The notes beneath the pieces are model-generated. The model saw only the letters and a list, made by a program, of their open reading frames with translations. It was not told the origin of the DNA and ran no database searches. Below, piece by piece: positions 7,017 to 15,058 of a DNA stretch of 15,058 nucleotides. The position numbers and the translations under genes were made by a program. The stretch lies in NCBI GenBank assembly GCA_023433185.1, contig JAEZEN010000163.1:1-15058 (forward strand). The letters are read 5' to 3'. Position 1 is the first letter of the stretch; each line of letters starts with the position of its first letter. The stretch is from Pseudomonadota bacterium (GTDB taxonomy: Bacteria > Pseudomonadota > Alphaproteobacteria > Rhizobiales > Kaistiaceae).

Positions 7017-8399
7017 CTAACCCTCCTGAAGCGCCACCGTGCCGAGCCGAGGCATGGCCCGGAAGACGCAGAAATTCGCCAACACCCCGACCACCAGGCC
7101 GGCGACCTGCCAGGGCTGCCCCAGGACGTTGTCCCAGACCGTGGTCGCGACGACGCCCGCGACCGCCGCTGCGACAAATGCCGCCGTTCCCTTTCGCACG
7201 CCGTAGATGGCAGCGATCAGCGGCACCAGAACCACCGGCGCCCAGTACGTGTAGGCATAGATCAGGATGTCGATGATGCTCTCGATGGCGAGGGCGAAGA
7301 TCACCGACAGGCTCCCCACGATGAACGTGACCAGCATCGCCAGGGACAGCGCCTGTCGTGACGGCAGCGGCTCGGCGCGGAGCGGCGACACGATGTCGTT
7401 GATGAAGGCGATCGACGCCGAATTGAGGAACGAGTCGGCAGACGACATCACGATCGAGATGACCGCCGCGACGACGAGTCCCTTCAGCACCGGCGGCATC
7501 ACCGTCTGCACGACATATGGCAGGGCGAGACCCGACTGGAGGTCCGGCGTGATGGCGAGGGCGATGACCCCGATCACGCCGGTCACCGCGAAGAACGGAA
7601 TCGAAAAGATGCCGGCATAGAGTGTCCCGCGCGCCGCCTCTCGCGCTGTCCTGCCGATGCACAGGCGCTGGACGTAGGGTGGCACCAGCGTCTCGCCGAA
7701 CGCGAATACCAGGAACAGACCGACGAGGCCCAGCCAGGTGTAGTGCCCCCCGGGGATCTCGAGATGATCTGCCGGGACGGCGGCGACGAGCGCGTCGATG
7801 CCCCCGACATAGGAGACGCCGAAAACGACCACGAGCGGCATGCCGACGGCGAGGATGAAGAACTGGACGATATCCGTCGCCACCACCGCGGACATCCCGC
7901 CGAAGGTCGTGTAGAGCACGACGATGCCGCAGCCGATGCAGATGCCCCACACCCGGTCGATCCCGAAGAACACCTCGAAGACCAGACCCATCGCCCCGAC
8001 CTGCGCGCCGACGATCCCTGTGCAGAGGAAGAGCGCCGCGAGGCCGGTGACGATCCGGCCCACCTTGCCATAGGCGGTGGCCATGATGTCACCGACGGAG
8101 ACCGCATTCGGAAAACGGTCCATCCTCGGTGCGATGAAGAGCGCGACGAGGATCTCCTTGAAGCTGAATCCCCAGAGCACGACGACGCTGGCGATGCCGA
8201 ACAGGAAGACCTTCTCGGCATTGCCGGTCGAGAAGCCCCCACCGATGAACGACGCCGACATCGTTGCGAAGATGACCAGGGCGCCGAAGGAGCGCCCTGC
8301 GACGGCATACTGCTCGAAGGTCTTGTGCTTGCGGCCGGCCCAGATGCCGAGCGCCAGGACAATGGCGAGATAGACCGCCACCACGACGACGTCGATCAT
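7017..8399 (-). CDS. Sodium:solute symporter family transporter (SSS)
   Basis: Inner-membrane secondary transporter, 460 aa, with about twelve to thirteen hydrophobic segments. Family marks include FEQYAVAGRSFG (28-39) after the first helix, YTTFGGMSAVVATDIVQFF (163-181) and SIVMSSADSFLNSASIAF (315-332). The last holds the serine-rich Na+-site region (S319, S320) seen in SGLT and vSGLT relatives. The family moves sugars, amino acids, carboxylates, vitamins or urea with Na+, so the substrate is open. The ATG at 8397-8399 is preceded by a purine-rich GGGGGGAAG. It follows pccB on the same strand after 92 bases and has a good promoter in that gap, so it is probably a separate transcript. It converges on the RpiR-type gene, which might sense its substrate. 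Confidence 0.9.
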   Translation of the reverse strand: MIDVVVVAVYLAIVLALGIWAGRKHKTFEQYAVAGRSFGALVIFATMSASFIGGGFSTGNAEKVFLFGIASVVVLWGFSFKEILVALFIAPRMDRFPNAVSVGDIMATAYGKVGRIVTGLAALFLCTGIVGAQVGAMGLVFEVFFGIDRVWGICIGCGIVVLYTTFGGMSAVVATDIVQFFILAVGMPLVVVFGVSYVGGIDALVAAVPADHLEIPGGHYTWLGLVGLFLVFAFGETLVPPYVQRLCIGRTAREAARGTLYAGIFSIPFFAVTGVIGVIALAITPDLQSGLALPYVVQTVMPPVLKGLVVAAVISIVMSSADSFLNSASIAFINDIVSPLRAEPLPSRQALSLAMLVTFIVGSLSVIFALAIESIIDILIYAYTYWAPVVLVPLIAAIYGVRKGTAAFVAAAVAGVVATTVWDNVLGQPWQVAGLVVGVLANFCVFRAMPRLGTVALQEG

Positions 8400-8450
8400 C
8401 GCTTCCCCCCGGGGTTAGACCGGTGACCCGGCCCCTCACCACGCTCGTCC

Positions 8451-8479
8451 AGTAGACTTGAGAACGACGCGCCGGTCAA
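8451..8479 (-). promoter_or_regulatory. Candidate sigma-70-type promoter for the SSS symporter gene
   Basis: Read on the minus strand, TTGACC (8474-8479), a 17-base spacer and TCTACT (8451-8456) match the -35 and -10 consensus at 5/6 and 4/6 positions. It starts 13 bases past the pccB stop and leaves a leader of about 45 bases before the symporter ATG. It suggests the symporter is not simply the second gene of a pccB operon. Confidence 0.45.
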
Positions 8480-8491
8480 AAGCAATGCCGA

Positions 8492-10024
<1,533 letters not shown>

Positions 10025-10084
10025 CCGCACGACCCCTGCCCCATCATCAAGCGCTGAATACCATTTCCGGCGCGGAGGGATAGA

Positions 10085-10486
10085 GTGGCCAGCGAGCACG
10101 ACGTGACCCCCGAAGCCGTCACCGGCGGCGTGCGGACACTCCTGCGCCTGGAGGGTCTGGCCTTGTTCGCCCTGGCGCTCGGTGCCTTCCTGTGGCTCGG
10201 AAGCGAACCCTGGTGGCTCTTCCTCGTGCTCCTGCTTGTGCCGGATGTGTCCTTCGCCGGGTACCTCGGGGGTCCGCGGGTCGGCGCGCTGGCCTACAAT
10301 GCGGCCCACTCGACCATCGGACCGATCGCCCTGCTCGCCGCGGGCGCCCTCACCGGCAGCGGCCTGGTCGTATCGCTCGCCCTGATCTGGGCGGCGCATA
10401 TCGGCCTCGACCGCGCCATCGGCTACGGCCTCAAGTACCGGGCCGGCTTCGCGTTCACGCATCTCGGGCGGATCGCCGGGCGATAG
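10085..10486 (+). CDS. DUF4260-family small membrane protein
   Basis: A 133-aa protein of unknown function with about four hydrophobic segments (near 20-38, 43-61, 76-92 and 93-110). The DUF4260 pattern is clear: [26 protein letters not shown] in the middle, then [18 protein letters not shown] and FTHLGRI at the end. The conserved D, H and R residues within or next to membrane segments are notable, but no activity is established. The start is a GTG at 10085 with GGAGGG eight bases ahead. It diverges from pccB across 60 bases and ends two bases before the ATP12 gene, which converges on it. It thus sits in opposite orientation between two minus-strand genes. Confidence 0.85.
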   Translation: MASEHDVTPEAVTGGVRTLLRLEGLALFALALGAFLWLGSEPWWLFLVLLLVPDVSFAGYLGGPRVGALAYNAAHSTIGPIALLAAGALTGSGLVVSLALIWAAHIGLDRAIGYGLKYRAGFAFTHLGRIAGR

Positions 10487-10488
10487 GC

Positions 10489-11244
10489 TCAGCCGTTCCG
10501 CAGGGCCTCGAGGACCAGCGCTGCCGCCTGCATGTCCTGCCAGCGCCGCGCCCGCGCCTCGACCGCCTCCGCGTCGCGCCCCCAGCGCTCGGCCTGCCAG
10601 TCCTCGTCGGCATGGGCCGCGGCCCACGCCGCCTCGGCCGTGATCTCCCCGCGGGCGAAGGCGAGCGCGATCAGCGCCGAGCCGGTGAGCGTCGTCATCG
10701 AGTGGAGCGCGGCGAGGCCGAGGGCATCGACTCCGGCGAGCGCGCGGTCCACCGCACCGAGCGTCGCCGGGTCCTGGTCGACATGGACGATGCCTTCGGC
10801 GAGGGTGAAGCGGACGCCGAGCGCCGTCTCGGAGGCCTTGAGGATCGGCCCCCAGAGCCGCGCCTCGGTGTCGATCAGCGACTGGGGACCCTCGGCCCGG
10901 TAGAGGATCAGGTCGCTGCCGGCATGGCGCACGATGTCCTCGCGCACCGCCGCCATCTCCGCCGAAACCCGGTCGATCGCCGAGTTGACGAGGCGGGTGA
11001 GCGGCATCCGCGCCGGGTCGATCTCGTCCGCCTGGGCGTTCCACTCGGCGGCAAGCGCCTCGGCGAGCGCCGGCTGGGGCACGGCGAGGAAGTTCCGTGC
11101 AGGAGTCCGCGTCACGCGGCCGTCGAGCTGAACGACATGCCCCGCCGCGTGCGGCGCGGCGGTCGCAACCTTGTAGAAGCGCTTGGGCAGCGCCGGCTTC
11201 GAAAGCCGCCGGGCGGCGCCCGTCGCGGTGTCGTTTTCGCTCAT
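10489..11244 (-). CDS. ATP12-family F1-ATPase assembly chaperone
   Basis: In mitochondria, Atp12 binds the F1 alpha subunit during ATP synthase assembly; bacterial members, mostly alphaproteobacterial, are assumed to act alike. The family pattern is plain: KRFYK (21-25), [19 protein letters not shown] (38-56), LAAEWNAQ....[16 protein letters not shown] (64-93), [15 protein letters not shown] (111-125) and the C-terminal [13 protein letters not shown] (210-222). At 251 aa the size is normal. The frame is open upstream to 11427, but the ATG at 11244 has GAGGAG (plus-strand 11251-11256) six bases ahead and gives the family N-terminus, so I place the start there. The next minus-strand gene is pccB, with the DUF4260 gene between them in opposite orientation. 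Confidence 0.9.
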   Translation of the reverse strand: MSENDTATGAARRLSKPALPKRFYKVATAAPHAAGHVVQLDGRVTRTPARNFLAVPQPALAEALAAEWNAQADEIDPARMPLTRLVNSAIDRVSAEMAAVREDIVRHAGSDLILYRAEGPQSLIDTEARLWGPILKASETALGVRFTLAEGIVHVDQDPATLGAVDRALAGVDALGLAALHSMTTLTGSALIALAFARGEITAEAAWAAAHADEDWQAERWGRDAEAVEARARRWQDMQAAALVLEALRNG

Positions 11245-11414
11245 GGCAGTCTCCTCGGGCGGCGGACCATAGTCCCGCCCGGCCGGCGGCGTCCACCCGG
11301 CCCGAAGCGCGGCCTGAAGTCTCCGGATCCCGAGGGGCGTATCCTGTCCACCCGCCGTCGGGTTATGGCAGGATGATGCGTCTTCCGAGCGCCGGGGAGT
11401 GAAGAACCGCGAAC

Positions 11415-11987
11415 ATGGACAAGGCATCCGTGACCGACCCGTCCCGCGTGCTCAGCTTCGGCCGCGAGAAGCTGGCCCGCACCAACATGACCTTCGCCGG
11501 GATCGCGGGCATCGTCGGTATCCTCGCCATCCTGGCCGACGGGAACCGGTCGCTCACGGTGGTCGGCTGGGGGCTGGTCGTGTTCGCGGTCGGCTGGGGC
11601 GGCTGGGAGCTGTCGCGGATGACCCAGGCGCAGAAGCCCATCCTGGTGCTCAGCCCGGACGCGATCTTCATGCGGATCGAGGGGGCCGTCGAATTCGCGA
11701 TCCCGTGGAGCGAGGTGCGCGGCATCGACGCGATCGACATTGCCGGCTCCCGCGGCGGCGTCCACCGAAACGTGACCGTCGTCCTCGTCGACCGCGAGTT
11801 CTACGACCGCGTCATCCACGTCGGATCGTTCATCCGCCGCGGCCCCGGTTGGAACCAGGTCTTCCTTCCCCTCGGGGATCTCATGCAGGTGGCGCTGCAT
11901 CATGAGATCCTGCCGGTCGACGGCCCCGAGCTGCTGGCCGCCGTCGAGGCCCGCTACCGGGCCTTCAGCCGCCTGCAATCACCCTGA
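11415..11987 (+). CDS. STM3941-like small membrane protein of unknown function
   Basis: A 190-aa protein with two hydrophobic segments (about 26-42 and 48-65), then a soluble part that looks all-beta: KPILVLSPDAIFMRI (74-88), then FAIPWSEVRGIDAIDI (93-108) and VTVVLVDREFYD (119-130). The layout of two helices, a 'KP.L.L...G', then 'I.W.EI..I' resembles the STM3941 family, whose soluble part looks like a membrane-attached PH-like domain. No catalytic motif is visible. The ATG at 11415 has only a distant GGGGAG; the position is plausible but not certain. The gene diverges from the ATP12 gene across 170 bases, and its last 23 bases overlap the end of the convergent cyclic-nucleotide-binding gene. 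Confidence 0.7.
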   Translation: MDKASVTDPSRVLSFGREKLARTNMTFAGIAGIVGILAILADGNRSLTVVGWGLVVFAVGWGGWELSRMTQAQKPILVLSPDAIFMRIEGAVEFAIPWSEVRGIDAIDIAGSRGGVHRNVTVVLVDREFYDRVIHVGSFIRRGPGWNQVFLPLGDLMQVALHHEILPVDGPELLAAVEARYRAFSRLQSP

Positions 11988-12384
11988 GGTCGGGGCGGCT
12001 GTCTCCGGTCACCCGGTCGAGCGCCCGCACCGTCGCACGAAGCCGCCGCGCCATCAGGCGCATCACCGCGTCCGCGAAGTCGCTGTCGTCGCGGCAAAGC
12101 AGCAGGAACAGGTCGCGATCGATGATCCGCACCTCGGTCGGTCCCGAGGCGGTGGCGCTGGCCATGCGCGGCCCGTCGTCGATCAGCGACGCCTCTCCGA
12201 AGATCTCGCCCGGCCTCACCACCTCGATGGGCACACCGTTGCCGATCCGGACCCGCCCCAGGGCCACGATGAAGGCACAGTCGCCGGGCTCGCCGCGGCT
12301 GAAGATGTTGGCGCCGTTGGGGAAGACGAGCGCCTTTCCCCCGCCGGCGGCAATCGCATCGATGTCGAAGGTGGTCCCTGGCAT
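11965..12384 (-). CDS. Stand-alone cyclic-nucleotide-binding-domain protein
   Basis: A 139-aa protein made almost wholly of one cNMP-binding domain. After a short start, IFSRGEPGDCAFIVALGRVRI (27-47) gives the paired strands of the beta-roll. PGEIFGEASLIDDGPRMASATA (58-79) is the phosphate-binding cassette, keeping E64 and R73, which in CRP-type proteins hold the ribose and cyclic phosphate. IIDRDLFLLL and a closing helix to about 125 complete it. There is no helix-turn-helix, kinase or channel segment, so it is not a CRP-type transcription factor. The frame is open to 12462, but the ATG at 12384 has AGGAAG (plus-strand 12392-12397) seven bases ahead and is preferred. It diverges from hisS and overlaps the convergent membrane-protein gene by 23 bases. 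Its role is unknown. Confidence 0.82.
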   Translation of the reverse strand: MPGTTFDIDAIAAGGGKALVFPNGANIFSRGEPGDCAFIVALGRVRIGNGVPIEVVRPGEIFGEASLIDDGPRMASATASGPTEVRIIDRDLFLLLCRDDSDFADAVMRLMARRLRATVRALDRVTGDSRPDLRVIAGG

Positions 12385-12626
12385 TTCCGGTCTTCCTGTC
12401 CTTGCGCCGCCCCGGCATCCTTCGGAGGCCCGGCTTAAGAAACGTCTGCGCGCATCGTTCAAACTGTCACTGTCTAGGCGAGCGCGACGGGAAACCGAAC
12501 GATGGATGCGATCGAGGGTGAACGGGCGCTAAACTTGCCGCACAAACTTTGATGCGCTAACCGGACGGCGGGCTGCGCCGGTTCCGGTCGCCCGCGACTG
12601 CACCCCGGACCACTGGATTCCCGACG

Positions 12627-14162
12627 ATGCCGGCCGACAGGACCCTCATCAAGCCGCGGCTCCCCCGCGGCCTTGCCGACCGCGACGCGGGCGCCATCCG
12701 CGCCACCGAGGCGATGGTGGCCAGGATCCGGGCCGTCTACGAGCGCTACGGCTTCGAGCCGGTCGAGACGCCGCTGATCGAGTACACCGAGGCACTGGGC
12801 AAGTTCCTCCCCGACCAGGATCGGCCGAACGAAGGCGTCTTCTCCTTCCAGGACGATGACGAGTCCTGGCTGTCGCTCCGCTACGATCTGACGGCCCCCC
12901 TCGCCCGCTACGTCGCCGAGAACTACGAGCGGCTGCCGAAGCCCTACCGCAGCTATCGCCATGGCTGGGTGTTCCGGAACGAGAAGCCCGGCCCCGGCCG
13001 CTTCCGCCAGTTCATGCAGTTCGACGCCGACACGGTCGGCGCCGCCTCGCCGGCCGCCGACGCCGAGATGTGCATGATGATGGCCGACACGCTGGAGGCC
13101 CTCGGGATCCCGCGCGGCCAGTACGTCATCAAGGTCAATTCGCGGAAGGTGCTCGACGGCGTGCTCGAGGCGATCGGCCTCGGCGGCGACGACAATGCCG
13201 GCCGCCGTCTCGGCGTGCTGCGCGCCATCGACAAGCTCGACCGCCTCGGCATCGACGGCGTCCGCCAGCTCCTCGGCAAGGGCCGCGAGGACGAGAGCGG
13301 CGACTTCACGAAGGGGGCAGACCTCGACCCCGCCAGCATCGACCGGCTCGTCGGCTTCCTCGAGACGGCGGCGACCGCCGCGGGCGAGATCGCCGCTGCC
13401 GGGCCGCTGCCGGTGGCCGTCGCCGAGCGCGACCGGGCCGACTGGAACATCGTCGCGGAGATGAAGGCGGCCTTCGGCAACAGTCCGACCATCGTCGAGG
13501 GGTTGGCCGACCTGGAGGACATCTGGGAATTCGCCCGCGGAGGAGGCTATGGCATCGACCGGATCAGGATCGACCCGTCCGTCGTCCGAGGCCTCGAGTA
13601 TTACACCGGCCCCGTCTTCGAGGCGGAACTGCTGTTCGAGATCCCCAACGAGAAGGGCCAGCCGGTGGTGTTCGGCTCGGTTGGCGGCGGCGGGCGCTAT
13701 GACGGGCTGGTCGGCCGCTTCATGAAGGACAACGTGCCGGCGACCGGCTTCTCGATCGGCGTGTCCCGCCTCCAGGCGGCCCTCACCTCGCTCGGTCGGA
13801 TCGACGCGGCGACGACGAGCGGCCCGGTGGTGGTGACGGTGATGGACCGGCTCCGCTTCGCCGACTACCAGCGCATGGTGGCGGCGCTCCGCGGCGCCGG
13901 CATCGCGGCGGAACTCTATCTGGGGGAATCCGGCATGCGCGCGCAGCTCAAATATGCCGACCGCCGCAATGCGCCGGCCGTCGTCATCCAGGGTGAGGAC
14001 GAGCGGGCCCGCGGCGTCGTCCAGGTCAAGGACCTCGCGGCCGGCAAGGCCGCCGCCACCGCCATCGCCGGGCACGAGCAGTGGAAGGAAGAGCGGCCCG
14101 GCCAGGTCGAGGTGCCGGAATCGGGACTGGTCGCGGCGGTGCGGAAGATCGTCGATGGTTAG
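12627..14162 (+). CDS. hisS: Histidyl-tRNA synthetase, alphaproteobacterial type
   Basis: Class II synthetase that charges tRNA-His in the cytoplasm. Visible parts are [12 protein letters not shown] (84-95), motif 2 [17 protein letters not shown] (115-131, R117 and E119), the histidine-binding [12 protein letters not shown] (321-332), [10 protein letters not shown] (353-362), motif 3 [11 protein letters not shown] (372-382) and an anticodon-binding domain from about 400 to 511. At 511 aa it is much longer than the 424-aa E. coli enzyme and fits the alphaproteobacterial form. Motif 2 differs from the E. coli RHERPQKGRYRQF at positions near the tRNA acceptor end. The ATG at 12627 has only a weak ribosome binding site. 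The gene diverges from the cNMP-binding gene, and hisZ follows 99 bases later on the same strand; that gap holds no terminator I can see. Confidence 0.96.
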   Translation: MPADRTLIKPRLPRGLADRDAGAIRATEAMVARIRAVYERYGFEPVETPLIEYTEALGKFLPDQDRPNEGVFSFQDDDESWLSLRYDLTAPLARYVAENYERLPKPYRSYRHGWVFRNEKPGPGRFRQFMQFDADTVGAASPAADAEMCMMMADTLEALGIPRGQYVIKVNSRKVLDGVLEAIGLGGDDNAGRRLGVLRAIDKLDRLGIDGVRQLLGKGREDESGDFTKGADLDPASIDRLVGFLETAATAAGEIAAAGPLPVAVAERDRADWNIVAEMKAAFGNSPTIVEGLADLEDIWEFARGGGYGIDRIRIDPSVVRGLEYYTGPVFEAELLFEIPNEKGQPVVFGSVGGGGRYDGLVGRFMKDNVPATGFSIGVSRLQAALTSLGRIDAATTSGPVVVTVMDRLRFADYQRMVAALRGAGIAAELYLGESGMRAQLKYADRRNAPAVVIQGEDERARGVVQVKDLAAGKAAATAIAGHEQWKEERPGQVEVPESGLVAAVRKIVDG

Positions 14163-14261
14163 TGTTGCGTGCTTCGAGGCTTGGGATCGCGCCACTGCCC
14201 TGATCCTGAGACGCGCGGGCGCAGACGGAGCCGCCCAGGACGCACAGGCGCGGCGCCGCCC

Positions 14262-15058
14262 ATGACCGACCGCTACGCCCCGCTTCGCGCCCTTCTCGCC
14301 GACGCCGGCTACGGGTTTGTCGAGCCGCCGATCCTCTACGACGCCAGCGTCTTCGTCGAGCCGCTGGGCGAGGACCTGCGGCGCCGGCTGTTCCTCACGG
14401 CGGATCAGGACGGGACGGAAATGGCGCTCCGCCCCGACTTCACGATCCCCGTGGCGCTCCACCACCTCGCCGCGGGACCGGCGAAGCGGAAGGCCGCCTA
14501 TGCCTATCTCGGTCCGGTCTTCCGCCAGCGGGCGGACGGCCCCGATGAGTTCCTCCAGGCCGGGGTGGAGTCGCTCGGTCGCACCGACCGCGAGGACGCC
14601 GACGCGGACATGCTGCGTCTCGCCTACGACGCTTCGGCAACGCTGCGCGTGCGGAAGCCGGTGGTCCGGATCGGGGATTCCGGCCTCTTCGCCGCCGTGC
14701 TCGACGCGCTCGACCTCGACCCGCCGTGGCAGCGTCGGCTCTCCCGCGCCTTCGGCGATCCGGTGCGGCTCCGTGCGCTGCTCGTGCGTGCCGCCGAAGG
14801 CATCGCACCCGACGCCGACGGGGAGTTCGCTACGATGCGGCCGGCGCGCCTCAGGCGGAAGGTCGAGGAGATGTTCGCCGGCGCCGGCCTCGGGATCACC
14901 GGCCGCAGCCCGGCCGAGGTCGCGGCGCGCTATGCCGAGAAGGCGGCCCTCGCCGCCGGCACCGGACCGCGTGCGCCGGCCGTACTCTCCCGCTTCCTCG
15001 CCATCGGCGGCGACCCCCTCGCCGCCGCCGCGGCCCTCGGGGCGTTGGCCCGCGACGA
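14262..15058 (+). CDS. hisZ: ATP phosphoribosyltransferase regulatory subunit HisZ (3' end outside the window)
   Basis: HisRS paralogue that cannot charge tRNA but forms a complex with short-form HisG, giving activity and histidine feedback to the first step of histidine synthesis. From the ATG at 14262 the frame is open for 265 codons to the window edge. It begins MTDRYAPLRALLADAGYGFV. ALRPDFTIPVA (residues 55-65) matches [10 protein letters not shown] of HisRS, and YLGPVFRQRADGPDEFLQAG corresponds to a degraded motif 2 in which several HisRS residues are replaced. Family members are usually around 370 aa in related bacteria, so about a hundred residues are missing. The order hisS-hisZ is the common one in this group, and a short hisG would be expected next. 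The ribosome binding site is weak; translation after hisS may be partly coupled through the mRNA. Confidence 0.9.
   Translation, partial: MTDRYAPLRALLADAGYGFVEPPILYDASVFVEPLGEDLRRRLFLTADQDGTEMALRPDFTIPVALHHLAAGPAKRKAAYAYLGPVFRQRADGPDEFLQAGVESLGRTDREDADADMLRLAYDASATLRVRKPVVRIGDSGLFAAVLDALDLDPPWQRRLSRAFGDPVRLRALLVRAAEGIAPDADGEFATMRPARLRRKVEEMFAGAGLGITGRSPAEVAARYAEKAALAAGTGPRAPAVLSRFLAIGGDPLAAAAALGALARD

Noticed and set aside
5065..7950. A 961-codon open frame on the minus strand
   Set aside because: It lies opposite the binding-protein and RpiR genes and out of frame with the symporter. Both of those plus-strand genes have clear families and normal codon use; the antisense frame is a product of high GC at third positions and has no recognisable domain.
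10025..11296. N-terminal extension of the PccB frame by over 400 residues
   Set aside because: The extra sequence is arginine-rich, low in structure, and runs antisense to the DUF4260 gene and out of frame through the ATP12 gene. A clean PccB N-terminus with its own ribosome binding site starts at 10024.
10192..11376. A 394-codon plus-strand frame across the DUF4260 and ATP12 genes
   Set aside because: It overlaps the DUF4260 gene in another frame and is antisense to ATP12; the composition is typical of a shadow frame.
12463..12626. T-box, histidine leader peptide or attenuator ahead of hisS
   Set aside because: I looked for a His-codon run, a T-box-like sequence and a terminator/antiterminator pair and saw none. 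Only the GCGCTAA repeat stands out.
14163..14261. A small gene or terminator between hisS and hisZ
   Set aside because: No open frame with a ribosome binding site and no stem with a T-tract is visible in these 99 bases; it looks like a plain intra-operon spacer.
12474..14465. A 663-codon open frame on the minus strand opposite hisS and hisZ
   Set aside because: Its translation is an Asp/Glu/Arg/His-rich shadow with no motifs, while hisS on the plus strand carries all class II synthetase motifs.

Overview
The window is a GC-rich, densely packed stretch of bacterial chromosome. It most likely comes from an alphaproteobacterium near the Hyphomicrobiales (Rhizobiales). The grounds are an ATP12-type F1-ATPase assembly chaperone, a 511-residue HisRS with the alphaproteobacterial motif 2, hisS followed by hisZ, and a 510-residue PccB. 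I see no tRNA or rRNA gene, insertion sequence, prophage gene or CRISPR array. This looks like core or niche-metabolic chromosome rather than a genomic island, and I found no clear new multi-gene system.

Layout. (1) Positions 1-1990, minus strand: kup (K+ uptake), then 30 bases on the first codons of what looks like an RsmB/NOP-type RNA methyltransferase. (2) Positions 2181-6996 are a sugar-type transport and catabolism locus. A COG3618-type amidohydrolase (lactonase-like, minus strand) diverges from a plus-strand ABC importer: a single-domain ATPase, a permease overlapping it by 8 bases, and a secreted binding protein. A strong intrinsic terminator follows, then an RpiR-type regulator with a SIS domain. 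(3) Positions 7017-10024, minus strand: pccB, then a sodium:solute symporter that appears to have its own promoter just after the pccB stop. (4) Positions 10085-12384 hold small, tightly packed genes in alternating orientation: a DUF4260 membrane protein, the ATP12 chaperone, an STM3941-like membrane protein, and a stand-alone cyclic-nucleotide-binding-domain protein. Several converge with almost no spacing or a short overlap. (5) Positions 12627-15058, plus strand: hisS and the first 265 codons of hisZ, which runs off the window end.

How the parts may work together. The ABC importer would bring a sugar or sugar-like solute into the cell, the lactonase-like hydrolase could act on a sugar-acid lactone made from it, and the SIS domain of the RpiR protein could sense a phosphosugar or related intermediate. 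No kinase, dehydrogenase or dehydratase lies in the window, so the substrate cannot be named. PccB would carboxylate propionyl-CoA with a biotin-carrying PccA encoded elsewhere. HisS charges tRNA-His. HisZ is the HisRS-like regulatory partner of a short-form HisG, whose gene would be expected nearby.

The most useful points for a second look are the divergent promoter region at 3124-3172 with a mirrored TATTCT element, a perfect palindrome beside the kup start (2007-2021), the alphaproteobacterial HisRS motif 2 with its implication for tRNA-His, and the cyclic-nucleotide-binding protein with no output domain.
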